Notes under the pieces: generated by a model | What the model was told of the DNA's origin: nothing | The model's input: only the letters and a program-made list of their open reading frames with translations | The model's database searches: none | Part shown: one piece after another, positions 23,312-35,725 of the stretch | Layout of the letters: every line of letters begins with the position of its first letter | How positions within the stretch are numbered: the stretch's first letter is position 1 | Translations under genes and position numbers: made by a program | DNA from: Gamsiella multidivaricata | Taxonomy: Eukaryota > Mortierellomycota > Mortierellomycetes > Mortierellales > Mortierellaceae | NCBI RefSeq assembly: GCF_025024155.1 | Contig: NW_026251729.1 | Coordinates: 186,001-250,000, forward strand | Reading direction: 5' to 3' | DNA length: 64,000 bases

Positions 23312-26300
23312 CTATCCGCGCATGCTCAATTCGATCGTCAAATTCATGTTCTTCTCCAACATGATCTGCACCTCATCCTCCAACTTGCGCACCTGCTCCT
23401 GCAACTTGCGTCGCTCGGCCTCCCACGCCGCATTGTCTGCACCTGAGCCAGAACCAGAACCAGACGACTTGCTTGAAGCCTTCTTGAGTCGCTGCAGCTC
23501 TGCCCGCAGCTCGTCCCGATCGTTCTCCAGCTCGTCTCGGATCTTGTTCAGCTCCTCTACATCCTCCTTGGCCATACCCAGCTTGCGCTCCAGGCTCATC
23601 TTCGACCGCTCGACCTCCTGCAGTTCCTGCCCAGACTTGGCACGCGACTGGTCCAACTGCTGCTGTAAGGACTCGAGACTCTCCTCCAGCTCCTTCTGAC
23701 GGCGGTCGTGACCGGCCATCCTCCTCTCCAGGAACGTGCGGTCCTTGATCGCCACCTCCTTCTCCGACCGCTCCTGCTCGCTCTGCTGCTGCAGCTTCTC
23801 TAGTTGTTCCTCCAGCGACCTCGACACCTGCTGGGAGGACATGCTGGTCTGTTCCAGTGCCACGTCGTGCTGCTGCTTCAATGCACGCAGCTGTTGCTCG
23901 TGCACCGCCGCAAACTCTTGCTTGGCCATCGCCAACTCTTGCTGATGAATCGCCTCGAGCTGTTGCTGCAAATGCGTCTCCTTTTTAGCCGATTCCTGCT
24001 CAAATCGCTGTAACATCTCCTGTTCCGTCTGTTGCTGGATATGTTTCTTTTCTCCTTCAAAAGTCTGCTCCATATCCTTCATCTTCGCCATCAAGCTGGC
24101 CTCCAGCTTCTTGGTCGAGTTAGCTGCATCGCGTTCCATGCTCTGCAACAGATCATTCTGGATCTTGATCGTTGCATCTGCCTCCTGCTCGAGTTTTCGC
24201 ACCTGGGCCTCCTTGGTCTTCAATGCTGCCTCGACCTGGTCCAGACGTGTCTTCCACACAAACTGCTCCTTCTGCAAGTCGTCCCGGGCCTTGGAAAGAC
24301 CCTGCTCCAGTGCGCTCTCCAGCTCTCGGGCCTTTGACCTCTCAGACTCCAAGACCTGTTCCTGCTCTCTCAGGCGGCTCTCCAACTCGCTCTGGATGGT
24401 CGCCATGGCCTCGCTGCCACTACGCTTCAAAGTCTCCAATCGGGCCTCGGTCTCCTCTCGATTCTTTTCCAGCGCTTTCCATTTCTGATCCGCCTGCTCC
24501 TTCTCGCGCATCAGTGCAGCTCGTTCGTCCTCAAGGGCTTGCTTCTGCTGTTGAAGCGACTCGAGCTGCTCGTAAATTTGCTCCCTACCCTGTCGCTCTT
24601 GTTCTTTGCCTTGTCGCTCCTGCTCCACCTCGCGCATCAGTGCAGCTCGCTCAGCCTCAAGGGCTTGCTTTTGCTGCTGAAGCGATTCGAGCTGCTCGTG
24701 AATTTGACCCCTGTCCTGTCGCTCCTGTTCTTTGCCTTGTCGCTCCTGCTCCATCTCGCGCATCAGTACAGCTCGTTCAGCCTCAAGGACTTGCTTTTGC
24801 TGCTGAAGCGATTCGAGCTGCTCGTAAATTTGCTCTCTACCCTGTCGCTCCTGTTCTTTGCCCTGTCGTTCCTGCTCCATCTCGCGAATCAGTGCAGCTC
24901 GTTCGTCCTCAAGGGCTTGTTTTTGCTGCTGAAGTGACTCTAGCTGCTCGTGAATTTGACCCCTGTCCTGTCGCTCCTGCTCTTTGCCCTGTCGCTCCTG
25001 CTCTTTGTCTTGTCGCTCCTGCTCCACTGCAGACTTGAGCTCCTCGATCTCCTTCTTGTGGGCTGAGGCTTCACGCAACAAGCCCTTGACGATGCCCTGG
25101 AACTGAGCATCCGCCTGTCGCTTGGATTCAGTCATGGCCACCAGCTGCTCATGGATCTCCTGCAGTCTTGCTCCCTGCCCATCCTCGTCCTCCTGTGCTG
25201 AGCGCAACAGAGCCCGCTCCTGGGCCCAAGACTCTTCGCGCCTCTGCATCTCTTCAACGATCTGGACGTTATCCTGCATGAGCTCCTGCAACTCTGATTC
25301 CAACTCCGCGACACGGCCCTCCAGCCTCTTGGCCTTGGTCTCCAAGTCTTGGATCAACTGAGCATGCGCCTTCTTGTCCTCTGCCAAAACGGCCTCGAGC
25401 CGATCCAGGGCCTGCTCTGTCTCCTTTTTGTGATGACTCAAACCCGCAACAGCCTTGTCCCGGTCTGCCGAAGCAGCCGTCAGCGACAATTCCAACTCTT
25501 CATATCGTTGCACGAAATCGGCGATCTCGTGCTGATGACTGTCCTTGAGTTTTTCTAGGGCTTTGATGTTCTCTTCGAGGGCTGATTCCAGACGGGCCTC
25601 CAGTTGCTGCTGCTGCTCCAGAGACTTGGCTTCGATGTCTGCACGCTGCATCTCCAGTTCTTTCGCTTGCTGAGTCTCCAAAGATTCAATACGACTGTGC
25701 AGATCGTCTACCACCTGTTGATGCGCCATCGACAGCTCGTCCTTTTGCTCCTCTAGGGCCCTTGAGTGTTCATCGCGCAAATCTTCCAGCTCCTCTGCTG
25801 CCTTGGCCAAGTGATCTTTCAGGTCAGCTGCATGATCCAAAGCCAGCTGCTCGATTTCCATCGCATGCTTGGATCGTTCTCTCTGAAAGCCTGCCTCAAG
25901 CTCATCTTGATGCTCTTCCCGAAGGCGCTCCATATCCTTGTTCAGCTGTACACGTTCTTGTTCCCATGCATCCTTGGCAGCCTTAAGCTCTTCAATGTTT
26001 TGCGCTTCCATCTTGGCCTTTGAGCTCTGAGAGAGCTCACTCAACTCACTCTCCAAATCCTGGACCTTGTTTTGCAACTCTACCATATCATCCTGGTTAG
26101 CTTCCAGATCCTGATGGGCAAACTCTAGTTCTTTTTCCAGCTGTGCGATCCGGTTGTTGAGTCGTGTCAGCAGGCGCTCGTCAGTCTCCACAGAGATGGC
26201 ACCCATCTGAGATCTACTCTGGTCTTCATCAGCCAACATTTGAATCTGAACCGCAGATGACGTTGTCGTCGCCGCAGCGGCTTCAGCGCCTTGGGTGACG

Positions 26301-29300
26301 CTAGAAGGCGCACCTGCAGAAGGAACACTGAAAGAGGATGGGATCGGAGGGGGAATGATTCCATACAAAGGCTTGTTCCCAGACATCTCTGGCGGGGGAC
26401 CTGGAGGTGGTGGAATGACCGGGGGCAAGATCTGTTTACTGAGCCCTGAACGAGCCCCACGAGCGCTTCCTCCGCTGACTGAACGCTTGGCTGTTGCGAA
26501 AAGTCCGGATCCCACAGTCGCAGTGCCGGCTCCAGAGTCCATGGCTGGAATGGGAGGTGGGGCTCTTTGCGGAGGCGGCGATCCTGGAAGAATGGACGAG
26601 GCTGAATGAGCGGACGAGGACGACATGAAAGAACGCGCTGAGCGGGCCGACATGACGCTGACAGAGCTCGCTGCTGACGCATTTCTTGACAGTTGGCTTG
26701 TATTGATGCTGATGGGGTTGGATGATGGTGCCGTCGAAGGGTATGAAGGAGGAGACGAAGCTGCACTCGGGTGTTCTTCATTTCTGCCGGTGGTCGTCGT
26801 CATCGAAACATACGAAGGCTGTATTGGAGATCTGTCCCGATTATAGCTCGTGGATTCAGCATCCGTCTCAAAATCTGATTCGATATCCGTATCAGTCTGG
26901 CCCTTCCTGTGTACATTAGCACCGACATGACCGGGTACGTTCTTAAAGCTGTCGACAGATACTCTCGAGCTTTGCAGCGTGGATGTCGCGGCTTCGATCG
27001 AAACTGTAGTAATAGAAGTTATCAACGACTGGCTCTGCGTTGCGGACTGAGGAGGAGAGTCCGGGATAGGCGGAGGTGGCGGCATTCTTGGTTTGGTGCC
27101 GTCCGCCAAAGGATAAGAACTTGGCATTGGAGGAGGCATCGGAGGAGACATCGGAGATTTTGCTGGAGGCAAACTGAATGTCGAGATGATGGACACTGGA
27201 TGCTTGGAGGAAATGGACTCGTCATCGTCATTGTCTGGAGCTGCTCTTCGCGCGTACTGGACTTTAAGTGGGGGAGAGTCCATACTTTCTGCGTCCGAAT
27301 CCATATGGCGGCCGCCTTTATCCGGATGCGATGCAGCTCCTTTGCTCTCCGCTGCCGGAGCCGATCTATCGATATCGGCGCCTTTGCCCTTGTGCAGATC
27401 ATAACTGTCTTCAAAATCTGTAAGATCTTCTTCTCCGGCGGTTGAATACCGCGGTCCACCGGTTCCTCGCACTGCAGGCTCATTCGGCTTCCTGCTCTTA
27501 GATGCATCCGTCTGCTGCGCTCCTTGAGCCATTGACTCCCAGGAACGGCGGTTGTTGGTGGCGCTATCAGTTGACCGCCATGAAAACCTAGAAGAATCGC
27601 GCTCGCCATTCCGTTGAGCTGATCTGTCGGCTTTCTTGACTTCAGTTTGGTTGATCGGCGAATGGGAACGTGACCGAGAACTATAGCGAGAACCACGGCT
27701 GCCTCTTGACCTTGATCTAGAGCGCGAGTGGAGGGAACGAGATCTCGATCTTGAAAACGAGCCACGAGACCTCACATCATGCGATCGTCGTCGGGGAGAA
27801 CGAGAACGCGACCGGGATGGCGATGGCGAGATGGACCGGGAGATGGTTGAGGCAAACGAGTCGCGTCGACGTGCAGCCGAGGATACATGGTTCTTATCAC
27901 CATCCTTGTTGTCTGCTGGTGCCTTGGCAATAGATCCGGAGGAGCTGCTCCGCGAGAGGGCAGGCCGTGGAGACCACGATCGCGATCGACGACGCAAACT
28001 GCTTCGATCAGACTGGCGCTTGTTAACATCAGTGGCCTTTGTATCTTTGCTCGTCGTTCCAGCAATATTTCCTGTGTTCGTATTCGATTCCTGGTCTTGC
28101 TTAGCCCAGTCTTCTTTCCTGCGTGAAAAGTCGTTCTTGTCTTTGATTTCGTCAATGTCATCATGGAGCCCTTTAGTGTTCGCCATCCACGAAGGTCGTC
28201 TTTGACCAATGCTGCTCCTCCAATTCTGAGTGTGTTCGTTCCAGTTGGGGATGGACTTTTCTGGCAAACTACTGCGACGCTTGTTCTTTAGCTCTGTAAA
28301 AGAAGAATTGTCCTCCCGGGCACGCAGTGGTGGGGATGTGCGCCAGCTGTCCACAGCTTGCTGTCGGCTGTCATGACCAGTTTGTGCAGGGCTAGAGAGC
28401 ATATCATCCAGGCTGATCCGTTTTCCGTCCCAATCGCGCGATGTATGCTCCTTAGATGGGTGCTGTGGCCTTGATGGTGGCTCGCGTTTGGCTGAATCCA
28501 CAGCCTTGGATTTCTGGTCTCCAAACGCTGCTGCTCGAAGAGAAGTAGCCGCGCCTGTCATGCTCTGGGCGGCGCTCGATGGTCCCTGAGATGCATTGTT
28601 GTATCGCGGAGCTGGAGGAGGCGAGCTTGGGCTGGATATATCCTTGATAAAGTTGATCCCAGTGCCCTCGTTAGTCGTGGGGATGACAGTAGTGGTTCCC
28701 CCAACCTCTACCTTAACTGTGTCTGGTTCCGCTCCCCCTCCGTAATGCTGCTGTTGTGGATCCCAGCCTGGAATAGGAGGCAGGGACTTCTCGTTAGAGT
28801 ACCCGGTAGGGGGCGATCGTACGGCCTTTGTCACAATGGCCTCATCATCGCTCCAGGGCAGGATTTCGGTTTCATTCTCTGTCCCCGTAGGAGAGGTGAG
28901 CCACTCATCTGCATGGGCCTGCTTTTGGCGCCGGTTGCGCTCGTTGCGCTCGTTGCGTTCATTTCTCTCTCTCCTCGCCGCTAAGACCGAAGAAGTATTG
29001 GAGGCAATGGATGTCGAGTAGCTGAGAGCTCGTGCTCCCCGATCGTCTATGAAGCGTCCTTGTCCTTGGTCCTTCGTTGGTCTTTGGCCATAGTCTGGAG
29101 CGGAGCGGTCACCCTGGCGATTATAGTAGTCGTCGGAATCGTACTCGTTGTTGTAGTTACTGGACTGGCCATGATGTCTGCCATGGTCATCATTCGAAAC
29201 TGAAGAGGCGGTAGAGCGCGGTTTCTGCAGTCCTTGTGGGCGATACTGGGTCGAGGGCGAATATTGTGGTGTTTGGTAACCACGAGGACCAGGAGGAGAG

Positions 29301-30035
29301 CGCCAACTGTCCGGGGTAGTCGGAGACATCATAGGGCTTTGATCGTAAGGGCTATTGTGACCGTACACACTGGTACCGGACTGCAATCCCCCCGGTCCAG
29401 CATGCTGGTTGGATCGGTTCTGAGAAGGCTGTTGTTGCTGATGTTGTCTTTGCGATGAACCATACGAATTTTGGGACTGAGGGTGGCCGTAGCCATGCCC
29501 GCGCTGATCTGTAGGATTATAGTATGAGGAGGACGAGGAAGGGGACGGGGACAATGGTGGTGGTGAGGCGGGTGATCCTGAGGATGGACCCATGTAAGGT
29601 GAATGATTGCTGTTGCTGTATGGGTAGTTCTGCGAGCCGTGATATGGTTGCTGATGCATAGGCGGCAATGCACCGCCTTGCAGAGATGAGGCATCGCTCC
29701 ATTTACGTTGGTGGGACGAATTTGAAGCGTATGAGCGTGGGCTGTTGGTGACTGGGAGGTCCTTTTGGGCACCATCGGCGTAATTTCGCTGCCTGTCTGT
29801 GGGATACTATTAGGAGACGTTTGAGTGGTGCAACGGGCGTGAGCATATGCACAAAAAAGAAAGGAGTAAAACTCCATGCTGCAACGACAGTGAGGGCGAG
29901 AAAGGAGATTTGTGGGTAGCTTACCGAAGATGGGCTTTCAGCTGTATCGTCGCGAGGCCTGGATTGCTGCCTTGGTGCACGGGGTTGTCCGCGAAGGGCG
30001 GCTCCTGGGCCATTGTAGCGGGATGAACCTGCCAT
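23312..30035 (-). CDS. large RS-, proline-rich and coiled-coil protein, unidentified
   Basis: Two exons (29925-30035, 23312-29806) give 2201 residues. Residues 1-640 are disordered, rich in Gln, Ser, Pro and Tyr (HQQPYHGSQNYPY). An RS-dipeptide block (SRSRSPRRRS and many similar) spans about 640-790. Two FH1-like proline stretches follow: MPPPMPSSYPL to MPPPPPIPDSPP at about 915-955, and ILPPVIPPPPGPPPEM at about 1160-1195. From about 1240 to the C-terminus the protein is one long Gln/Glu-rich coiled coil with four exact 42-residue repeats near 1637-1805. I recognise no catalytic domain, and no FH2 or Spa2 homology domain. The plan suggests a scaffold or polarity/cytoskeleton protein, but this is inference. 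The start ATG at 30035 is followed by a normal intron that restores the frame. Confidence 0.85.
24502..25005 (-). repeat. four tandem 126-bp coding repeats (42 residues, six heptads)
   Basis: The landmark GCTGCTCGT recurs at 24565, 24691 and 24817, and its variant at 24943, each exactly 126 bp apart. Each unit encodes EQERQGKEQERQ, then REQIYEQLE or RGQIHEQLE, then SLQQQKQALE and ERAALMRE. Units alternate between the Y form and the H form, so two 252-bp pairs are visible. Confidence 0.92.
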
Positions 30036-30365
30036 TGGCTATGTATCCGTAGGTGCCCTTTATGTAAATTGGAGTCGCTTGCTCTGGTATACTGCCGTAG
30101 TGGGTCTGAACATGTATGGAAGAGAATGAGAATGATATTCAACAGGACGAAAGATGGAGAATAGAAGAATAGAAGAGAAAAAAAAACTGGTACCTGAATG
30201 TTTCACTCAGCGTGCTAGGTTGGCGACAGCGAAGGACCTTACTTGAGGGGATGGTCCAGGTGCTAAGGCCAGGACGGGAGAGAAAAGAAAAAGTAAAGGA
30301 TGGGAAGGACGATTGCTCAACTTGATTAAAAGACGATGAGCGTTGACGATGGTGAATGATGATGA

Positions 30366-30370
<5 letters not shown>

Positions 30371-30395
<25 letters not shown>
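30371..30395. repeat. (GA)n microsatellite
   Basis: About twelve GA units within the promoter side of the coiled-coil gene. Confidence 0.9.
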
Positions 30396-30396
<1 letters not shown>

Positions 30397-30987
30397 TGAT
30401 GATGAGACGATAAATTAAATTTGATTAGTGTACCTGGAGCACTAAGAATCTTAAACGTCAGGGAATCAATTGCCTTCTTTGAGTTCAACAGCCGCTGTCG
30501 TCCTTCCATCCCGTCCTTCAGTAGGACGTACTGATTGTAGATTATATTATCCGCCAGGGCTGCTCTTATAAAAGACGCCGTGTTGCTATAGTCCTACGAA
30601 GAACCCACACTTCTTACCTGGTGTAGCAAGATAAATCGCGGAATATATTATTAGAAGATCCGCCCCAATCACTTGCCAAATGGAACTAACTAACGACCGA
30701 CTTCCGGGAGTTGTTTGGTGTAGTCGCGAACGGTAGAGCTGTCTTTTTTATGTGACCCGTCACCTAACCCAAGTGGAGAGTGTAATTTGGCGGCGAAACA
30801 TTCCTATTAGCTTAGGGGAACTTGTGGATCAGCTCATGCCCTGGACGACATAATAAGTTGGCGCCTCCGCGCAGAATAAACGTCATTTTGTCAAAGAAAC
30901 CTCGCTCTTGCAAGTCTCTAGCCGCGATTGTTATTGCTGGTTGACTTGCCTCCGAGGAATGATGGGAGCGGTCTGCAACTCGCGACC

Positions 30988-31013
30988 AAAAAAAAAAAAA
31001 AAAAAAAAAAAAA
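30988..31013. repeat. homopolymer A26
   Basis: Twenty-six consecutive A on the plus strand in intergenic DNA. Confidence 0.9.
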
Positions 31014-31634
31014 GAACACTTTACATAGAAACTCTGCCTGTCTGGATTGAATGGCGTGATGATATTTAAGGAATAAAATATTCGCGAATCTCAACCTGGT
31101 TGAACTCTTTTTGACCAGCTCTGCAGCATGCCAAGGACAAGACGGCAAAACTCATCAATTTTGAAATACCCTAAAAAACCTTGAAGGAGGGGGATAGAAT
31201 TTGGTGGCAAAAATCCGTCTGTATGGTTGCTGTAGCCTACTACGGTGATCACACAGACCACAAAGAGGATGGTCTTGAGCCCCAGAACGTGGTGCCTTTC
31301 TCGAATCAATTCCAGCCATCTTCAGCACGACTCGTAAGAAATAGCACCACTGCCCAATAGCATAGACATCCAATTTTACTAGGCCTGGCATCTTTTTGTA
31401 CCCTGACCAGTTAAAGTTGGTCTCCTCCCCCTTGTCTGCTTTCTTTCTGATAGAACACTGACGCTGTCCTTCTTCATCACACCGCAATCTCATCCTTCTC
31501 TTTCTTACATCTCTTCTTCATCGCTACCCTCCAACCATTCACACAACGTATAAACATCAGTGTCAGTGTTCACTCTCCACACCATCGTTCCACTTGCAGG
31601 AGAGTACAAAAGCACTTTCAGTCCTCGTTTATAC

Positions 31635-33974
31635 ATGAATTTTGTGCCTAACTCTGCACGCCCGTCCTCAGGCAGTACTGAACCGCCGATGCCTCAATCC
31701 GAGGCCCCTCCTTTGGCCCAGAATGTAACTCACAGTGCCGAGGCATCATCTTCGGCAGTGCCAGGGCCGCTGTCAGGAGTAGAGGTAGCAGACACAGATA
31801 CAAAAATGGGCTGTTCATCTACTCGAGAGGATAGCAGCTCCCCTCGCCCTCCATACCCGCTGCTGCCCAACAGCGCTCGGTGCTGTCGTATCTGTCTTGA
31901 TGACGACCCACATGGATTGTACTCTCCCTGTCGGTGTCGAGGTTCGATCAAGTTTGTGCACAGTCATTGCCTGACCCGATGGTATGCCTTTTTTTTACTC
32001 CTTTTGCTTCTTCTGCATCTTCGTTTCTACTTCTCGTGGAACATCACCAGTTTTTGGATTTGTACCGGTGGCGTGAGCAAGCAGTTGAGAACAGAAGGCA
32101 TTGGTTGGTTCCTTGGACAGCAAAAACGAGTATGGCACCAGGACCATGTGATATAAATAAGCATATGTAACAGATAGATGGAGGAGGTCCATTTTGTGGA
32201 GCAGATGTGGGTTCTTTGTTGTTGACACTCCCACCCCCACTTATTCCGTGTGCTTGAACTTCCCGTTCTCTCCTCTGCTAACCACGTTTGGGTGTTCTGC
32301 TTCAATAATAGGAGAAAGAGTCTTATGGCCCATGGCCGCGACGAGTCTGCAAATTCCTGCACTATGTGTGGGTTCAACTACGTGCTCAAGAAGAGGGCTC
32401 GTTTCTACGAACTGATCTCCTATAGAGGTAATTCATGTTGCTTTACAAGGCGCACTTGTTTACATGTGAAGAATACTATCAAACGCCAAGAGTACAGGAT
32501 GGCTGCCATAACATTTTTTTCTCTTGTGCTTCAATTGCTCATTGCCAACTACAGGTATCCGTGTCGCTATCACGGTACTTTTCGTCCTCGCCATGCTCTT
32601 CCCCTCAGGCTATGTCATGAAGGTGTGCGTCCTTCTTTCTGGGTACAGGGACTCTCCAGGAACAGCGCCCACGACATATCTTCAATCGCTCAGTCATATT
32701 TCTTCCAACATGGATGAAATGAATGTCTTTCCAATCTGCAAGGCCAACAGCAATAGATTATCGTTTGGAAAGCGGGAGCCAACTCCAGCCCGTATCGACA
32801 TAAAGGCATCAGCAGCAGTAGAAGCATCCAAAACTGGGGATAAAGACAGCGTGAGCGCTACCACATCCGGCCCTGCAATGATGTCTTCGCCCTCACACTT
32901 CATTTCACTGTTCCCGGGACCATATGCGCCTCATATATTCAACTCCAACATGTTAACCGCTAGTCAGAAGGCCGAGTGTACCACTGCTCGCCCATCCTCA
33001 GGCCAGGGTAGTGAGCATGAATCGACCTGCACGCAGAGCAGCAGGGATCTGTCGCGTCATGGATCGTGGGCTCGATTGGCAGCAAGCATCGATATCATGG
33101 GGTCTAGTCAGTTCGCCAGCATGCTCCTCTACCCATTTGCGAGCGACCGACTCTGGCACTTCCTTTTATGTCGATTGCAACATCTTCACCTCGGTTTCTT
33201 CCTTTTGGGCTCTGCCAGCAACGTGTACATGGCCTGCAAGATGCTGTCGGATATGTATGATCTGATCATTACTCCGCCACATTCTCGATTCATCAAGAAT
33301 ATCTTTTTGGTGCAGGCGTCGGTCTTTGTCCTCTGGTTCTGGTTCTCCTATAACCTGATGGCATTTCGCGTTTCGACCACGGAGGAGGAGTTCATGAGCG
33401 AGCTGCCTCTCTGGGCTCTGCGCTGGATCAATGTCGGTGTCGCTATTGTGGATCTCAGCTACAGGTATGTTCTATTTCGTTATTCCGTAACGCATTTTTT
33501 TTTTATTGTAACTTTGTCATTGAAATACGACCATGCGCTTATTTCAAATGGTTTAGGAGGATCTACAATCGACTGGGAAGACTGAAGGTCGAAGAAGAAT
33601 TGTTGGACATCTCGGATGTAGAAAAGGTTGAGGAGATGCAGCAGAAGGCATGGTTACATCAGCAGCAATGGTTCCTTCAGTTTGGTCAGGAACAAGGACA
33701 GTATCTTTTGGGTCAATTCATGGCCCTCGAGGTCAAGCAGTCGATCTTGAACGGCGCCAATGCAGCGGTGGATGTTGTCTCGGATGTGTATTCAAAGACC
33801 AGCATCCCATCTTTCCCGCCTATTCCAAATTCGCTGGCCTCCGCTGTCACCATGCTGTCGACTTCTGCAGTGTCTGCATCATCGATGACCAATGACGAGC
33901 CATCTGTATCGACAAACGAACAGCACGCTCAAATCCCCGAGGAGAATATAAAGGATGAGATGCCAATTAGATAA
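31635..33974 (+). CDS. membrane RING-CH (MARCH-type) E3 ubiquitin ligase
   Basis: Four exons (31635-31981, 32312-32427, 32555-33464, 33557-33974) give 596 residues. A RING-CH finger spans 84-135: CRIC, then YSPCRCRG, HSHC, a Trp (TRW) at the exon 1/2 junction and CTMC. The C4HC3 order with a His at the fourth position and a Trp before the last pair is diagnostic of the class. A hydrophobic helix follows (RVAITVLFVLAMLFPSGYVM), then a Ser-rich disordered loop. A second membrane-like region (FFLLGSASNVY, and VQASVFVLWFWFSYNLMAF) and an acidic coiled C-terminus complete it. Such ligases ubiquitinate membrane proteins in ER, endosome or vacuole; I cannot assign which. Intron 1 (330 bases) splits the finger. 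The 31560 ATG is an alternative start. Confidence 0.88.
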
Positions 33975-34064
33975 TAACTGCCCCAGCACCTCTAGTCGTT
34001 TTCTTTCGACGACTCTACTCCTGTACTATACCGATTTGTGTAAAATAAATTGTTCAAAGCCTTT

Positions 34065-34070
<6 letters not shown>

Positions 34071-34141
<71 letters not shown>
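34071..34141. repeat. (CT)n microsatellite, about 35 units
   Basis: An almost pure CT run lies about 97 bp past the RING-CH stop codon and before the convergent V-ATPase gene, within the shared 3' region 33975-34296. Nothing else is seen in that interval apart from an AATAAA-like element near 34041-34050. Confidence 0.92.
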
Positions 34142-34146
<5 letters not shown>

Positions 34147-34296
34147 CTGTCCTTGGCACGTTCGCATTCTAAATTGTGTTGGCTGAATATGCTTGTCTTT
34201 ATTCTGTGTAGATATTTTGTAATTCAGCCTCGCATCGAGATAAAGGGAGTAGTATCAACATCGTTGGTAAGTATGGTGTCTAGCGGTTGCTCCAGT

Positions 34297-35725
34297 TTAG
34301 TTGAAGAACCTGCGGTTGGGCGACTGTCCAAACAACATGTCCCTGACAACAGGCAACATCTAAAAATGAACGGCAGCACAGCAAATGTCGTTAGAACACA
34401 TACATATCCACTTTGTGCACAAACAGAAACATCACTGAGGAAAGAATGAGTGCTTACATCTTCTTCGAGAATAGCGAGGCGTGCCTCGGGGGTATTGTTG
34501 CACTTGGTGCGTCCACCGTTTCCAGCGACAATGACTCCTCCGGCGCTAGACATTCAACCCAATCAGGAACATAAGAAAAACTCATCGGTCAATAGGCCTA
34601 ACAATATATCCGGTACATCCATCGCTCTGCCATCTGAACGCGGTCTCACCTGTCAGCGGGCAGGTAATCTTCCAATAGCTCAACGTTGATCGTCTGCTTA
34701 GTGGCCTCCTCATAGCGCTTCTTGACATCAGGCAGCAACTTCTCGATCGTTGCCTTATCTGCCTTGCGGTGTTGAACGGTAACATCTGATTCCAGCAAGC
34801 GGAAGAAAGCCTACGAGAGAGAATATTTCGATTTGAAGCATACACGATAAGTAAAAAAAAAAAATGACACGAAAGGAAGTGCGAAATGTCCTGGTCAGAG
34901 CAAATTACCTGAACAAGAGCATCAGACACAAACTTTTCGTAGCGATTGGTGTCCTTGGCAATCGCCAAGAGCTGGCTCCTTGTGTCTGCAAACAGCTTGT
35001 CGAGCATCTCCTGACGAGTCAACAACAACTTCATACGCGACTTGTTGATATTGTTGGACTGGGCACTAAGCACCAAAGAGAGAGATAGTCGTGTTAAATA
35101 AGGGGATGACATGCGTGAATCGCCCCTTATGACCACTGCCTTCGTGACATAAAATCTCTAGTTTGCATACATTCGTCGCTGAACATCAGCCTGCTTGACT
35201 TTGCGCTGGAAAGCAGCGTCAATGTTGATGGCCTCCTGACGAACAAGCTTGGCCTAAGATGGGAATGGTAGTGCGACAAGGGGGAAAGGCGCCCGTTAGA
35301 CCTCTTTGTGCCTTTAATTGATCGTTGTAGTCCAGATCAATCCCATGTTAAACGTCGGCTCTAACCTTCTCGATGTTGAATTCTTCGTCAGCCTAGGTAG
35401 GATTGCAGGAAGGGGAAATATGAATTGATGAGTCGACCATCGCCGCAATGCAGTTTCACGATGTTGCCATATTGTCGTAGGCCATCCTCGGTGTGAATAC
35501 GCTACCTTGACCTTGATCTCACGCGCCTTTTCCAGAGCTTCCTGCTTGATGAAGGCGACCTATAGGCAATCATAATATACGGATTAGTAAGGTATTCAGT
35601 GACAAGGCAAGCTGTAGATACGAATGCAGTGGGCCGCGAAGGAACAAACAGCGGCGTGAGAGCTTTACCATCTTTCTCATTTCAGAGAAGACCTCCTCGT
35701 CGTTCAGTGCCTTGTTGAATGACAT
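34297..35725 (-). CDS. VMA4: V-type proton ATPase subunit E
   Basis: Eight exons (35669-35725, 35506-35559, 35366-35392, 35171-35253, 34909-35065, 34650-34810, 34458-34545, 34297-34359) give 229 residues, close to yeast Vma4 (233). The N-terminal helix carries FIKQEALEKAREIKVKADEEF and KLVRQEAINIDAAF, the peripheral-stalk coiled coil. The C-terminal globular part has GGVIVAGNGGR, then NNTPEARLAILEED, MLPVVRDMLFG and the end NRRFFN. Subunit E pairs with G to form the stators linking V1 to Vo, on the vacuole and other acidic organelles. Exons as small as 27 bases preserve phase. The gene is divergent from the RNF10-like gene. Confidence 0.95.

Larger units (their letters stand above)
30036..31634. 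promoter_or_regulatory. divergent intergenic region between coiled-coil and RING-CH genes
   Basis: About 1.6 kb between two start codons facing apart. It holds a GA microsatellite (30371-30395) and an A26 run (30988-31013). A plus-strand ATG at 31560 is in frame with the RING-CH start at 31635 and could extend that protein by 25 residues. Minus-strand ORFs at 31091-31493 show no family features. Confidence 0.5.

Noticed and set aside
24172..25038. 288-residue ORF on the plus strand
   Set aside because: It is antisense to the repeated coiled-coil coding region, its own sequence merely mirrors the 126-bp repeats, and the opposite frame is open for more than 2000 codons.
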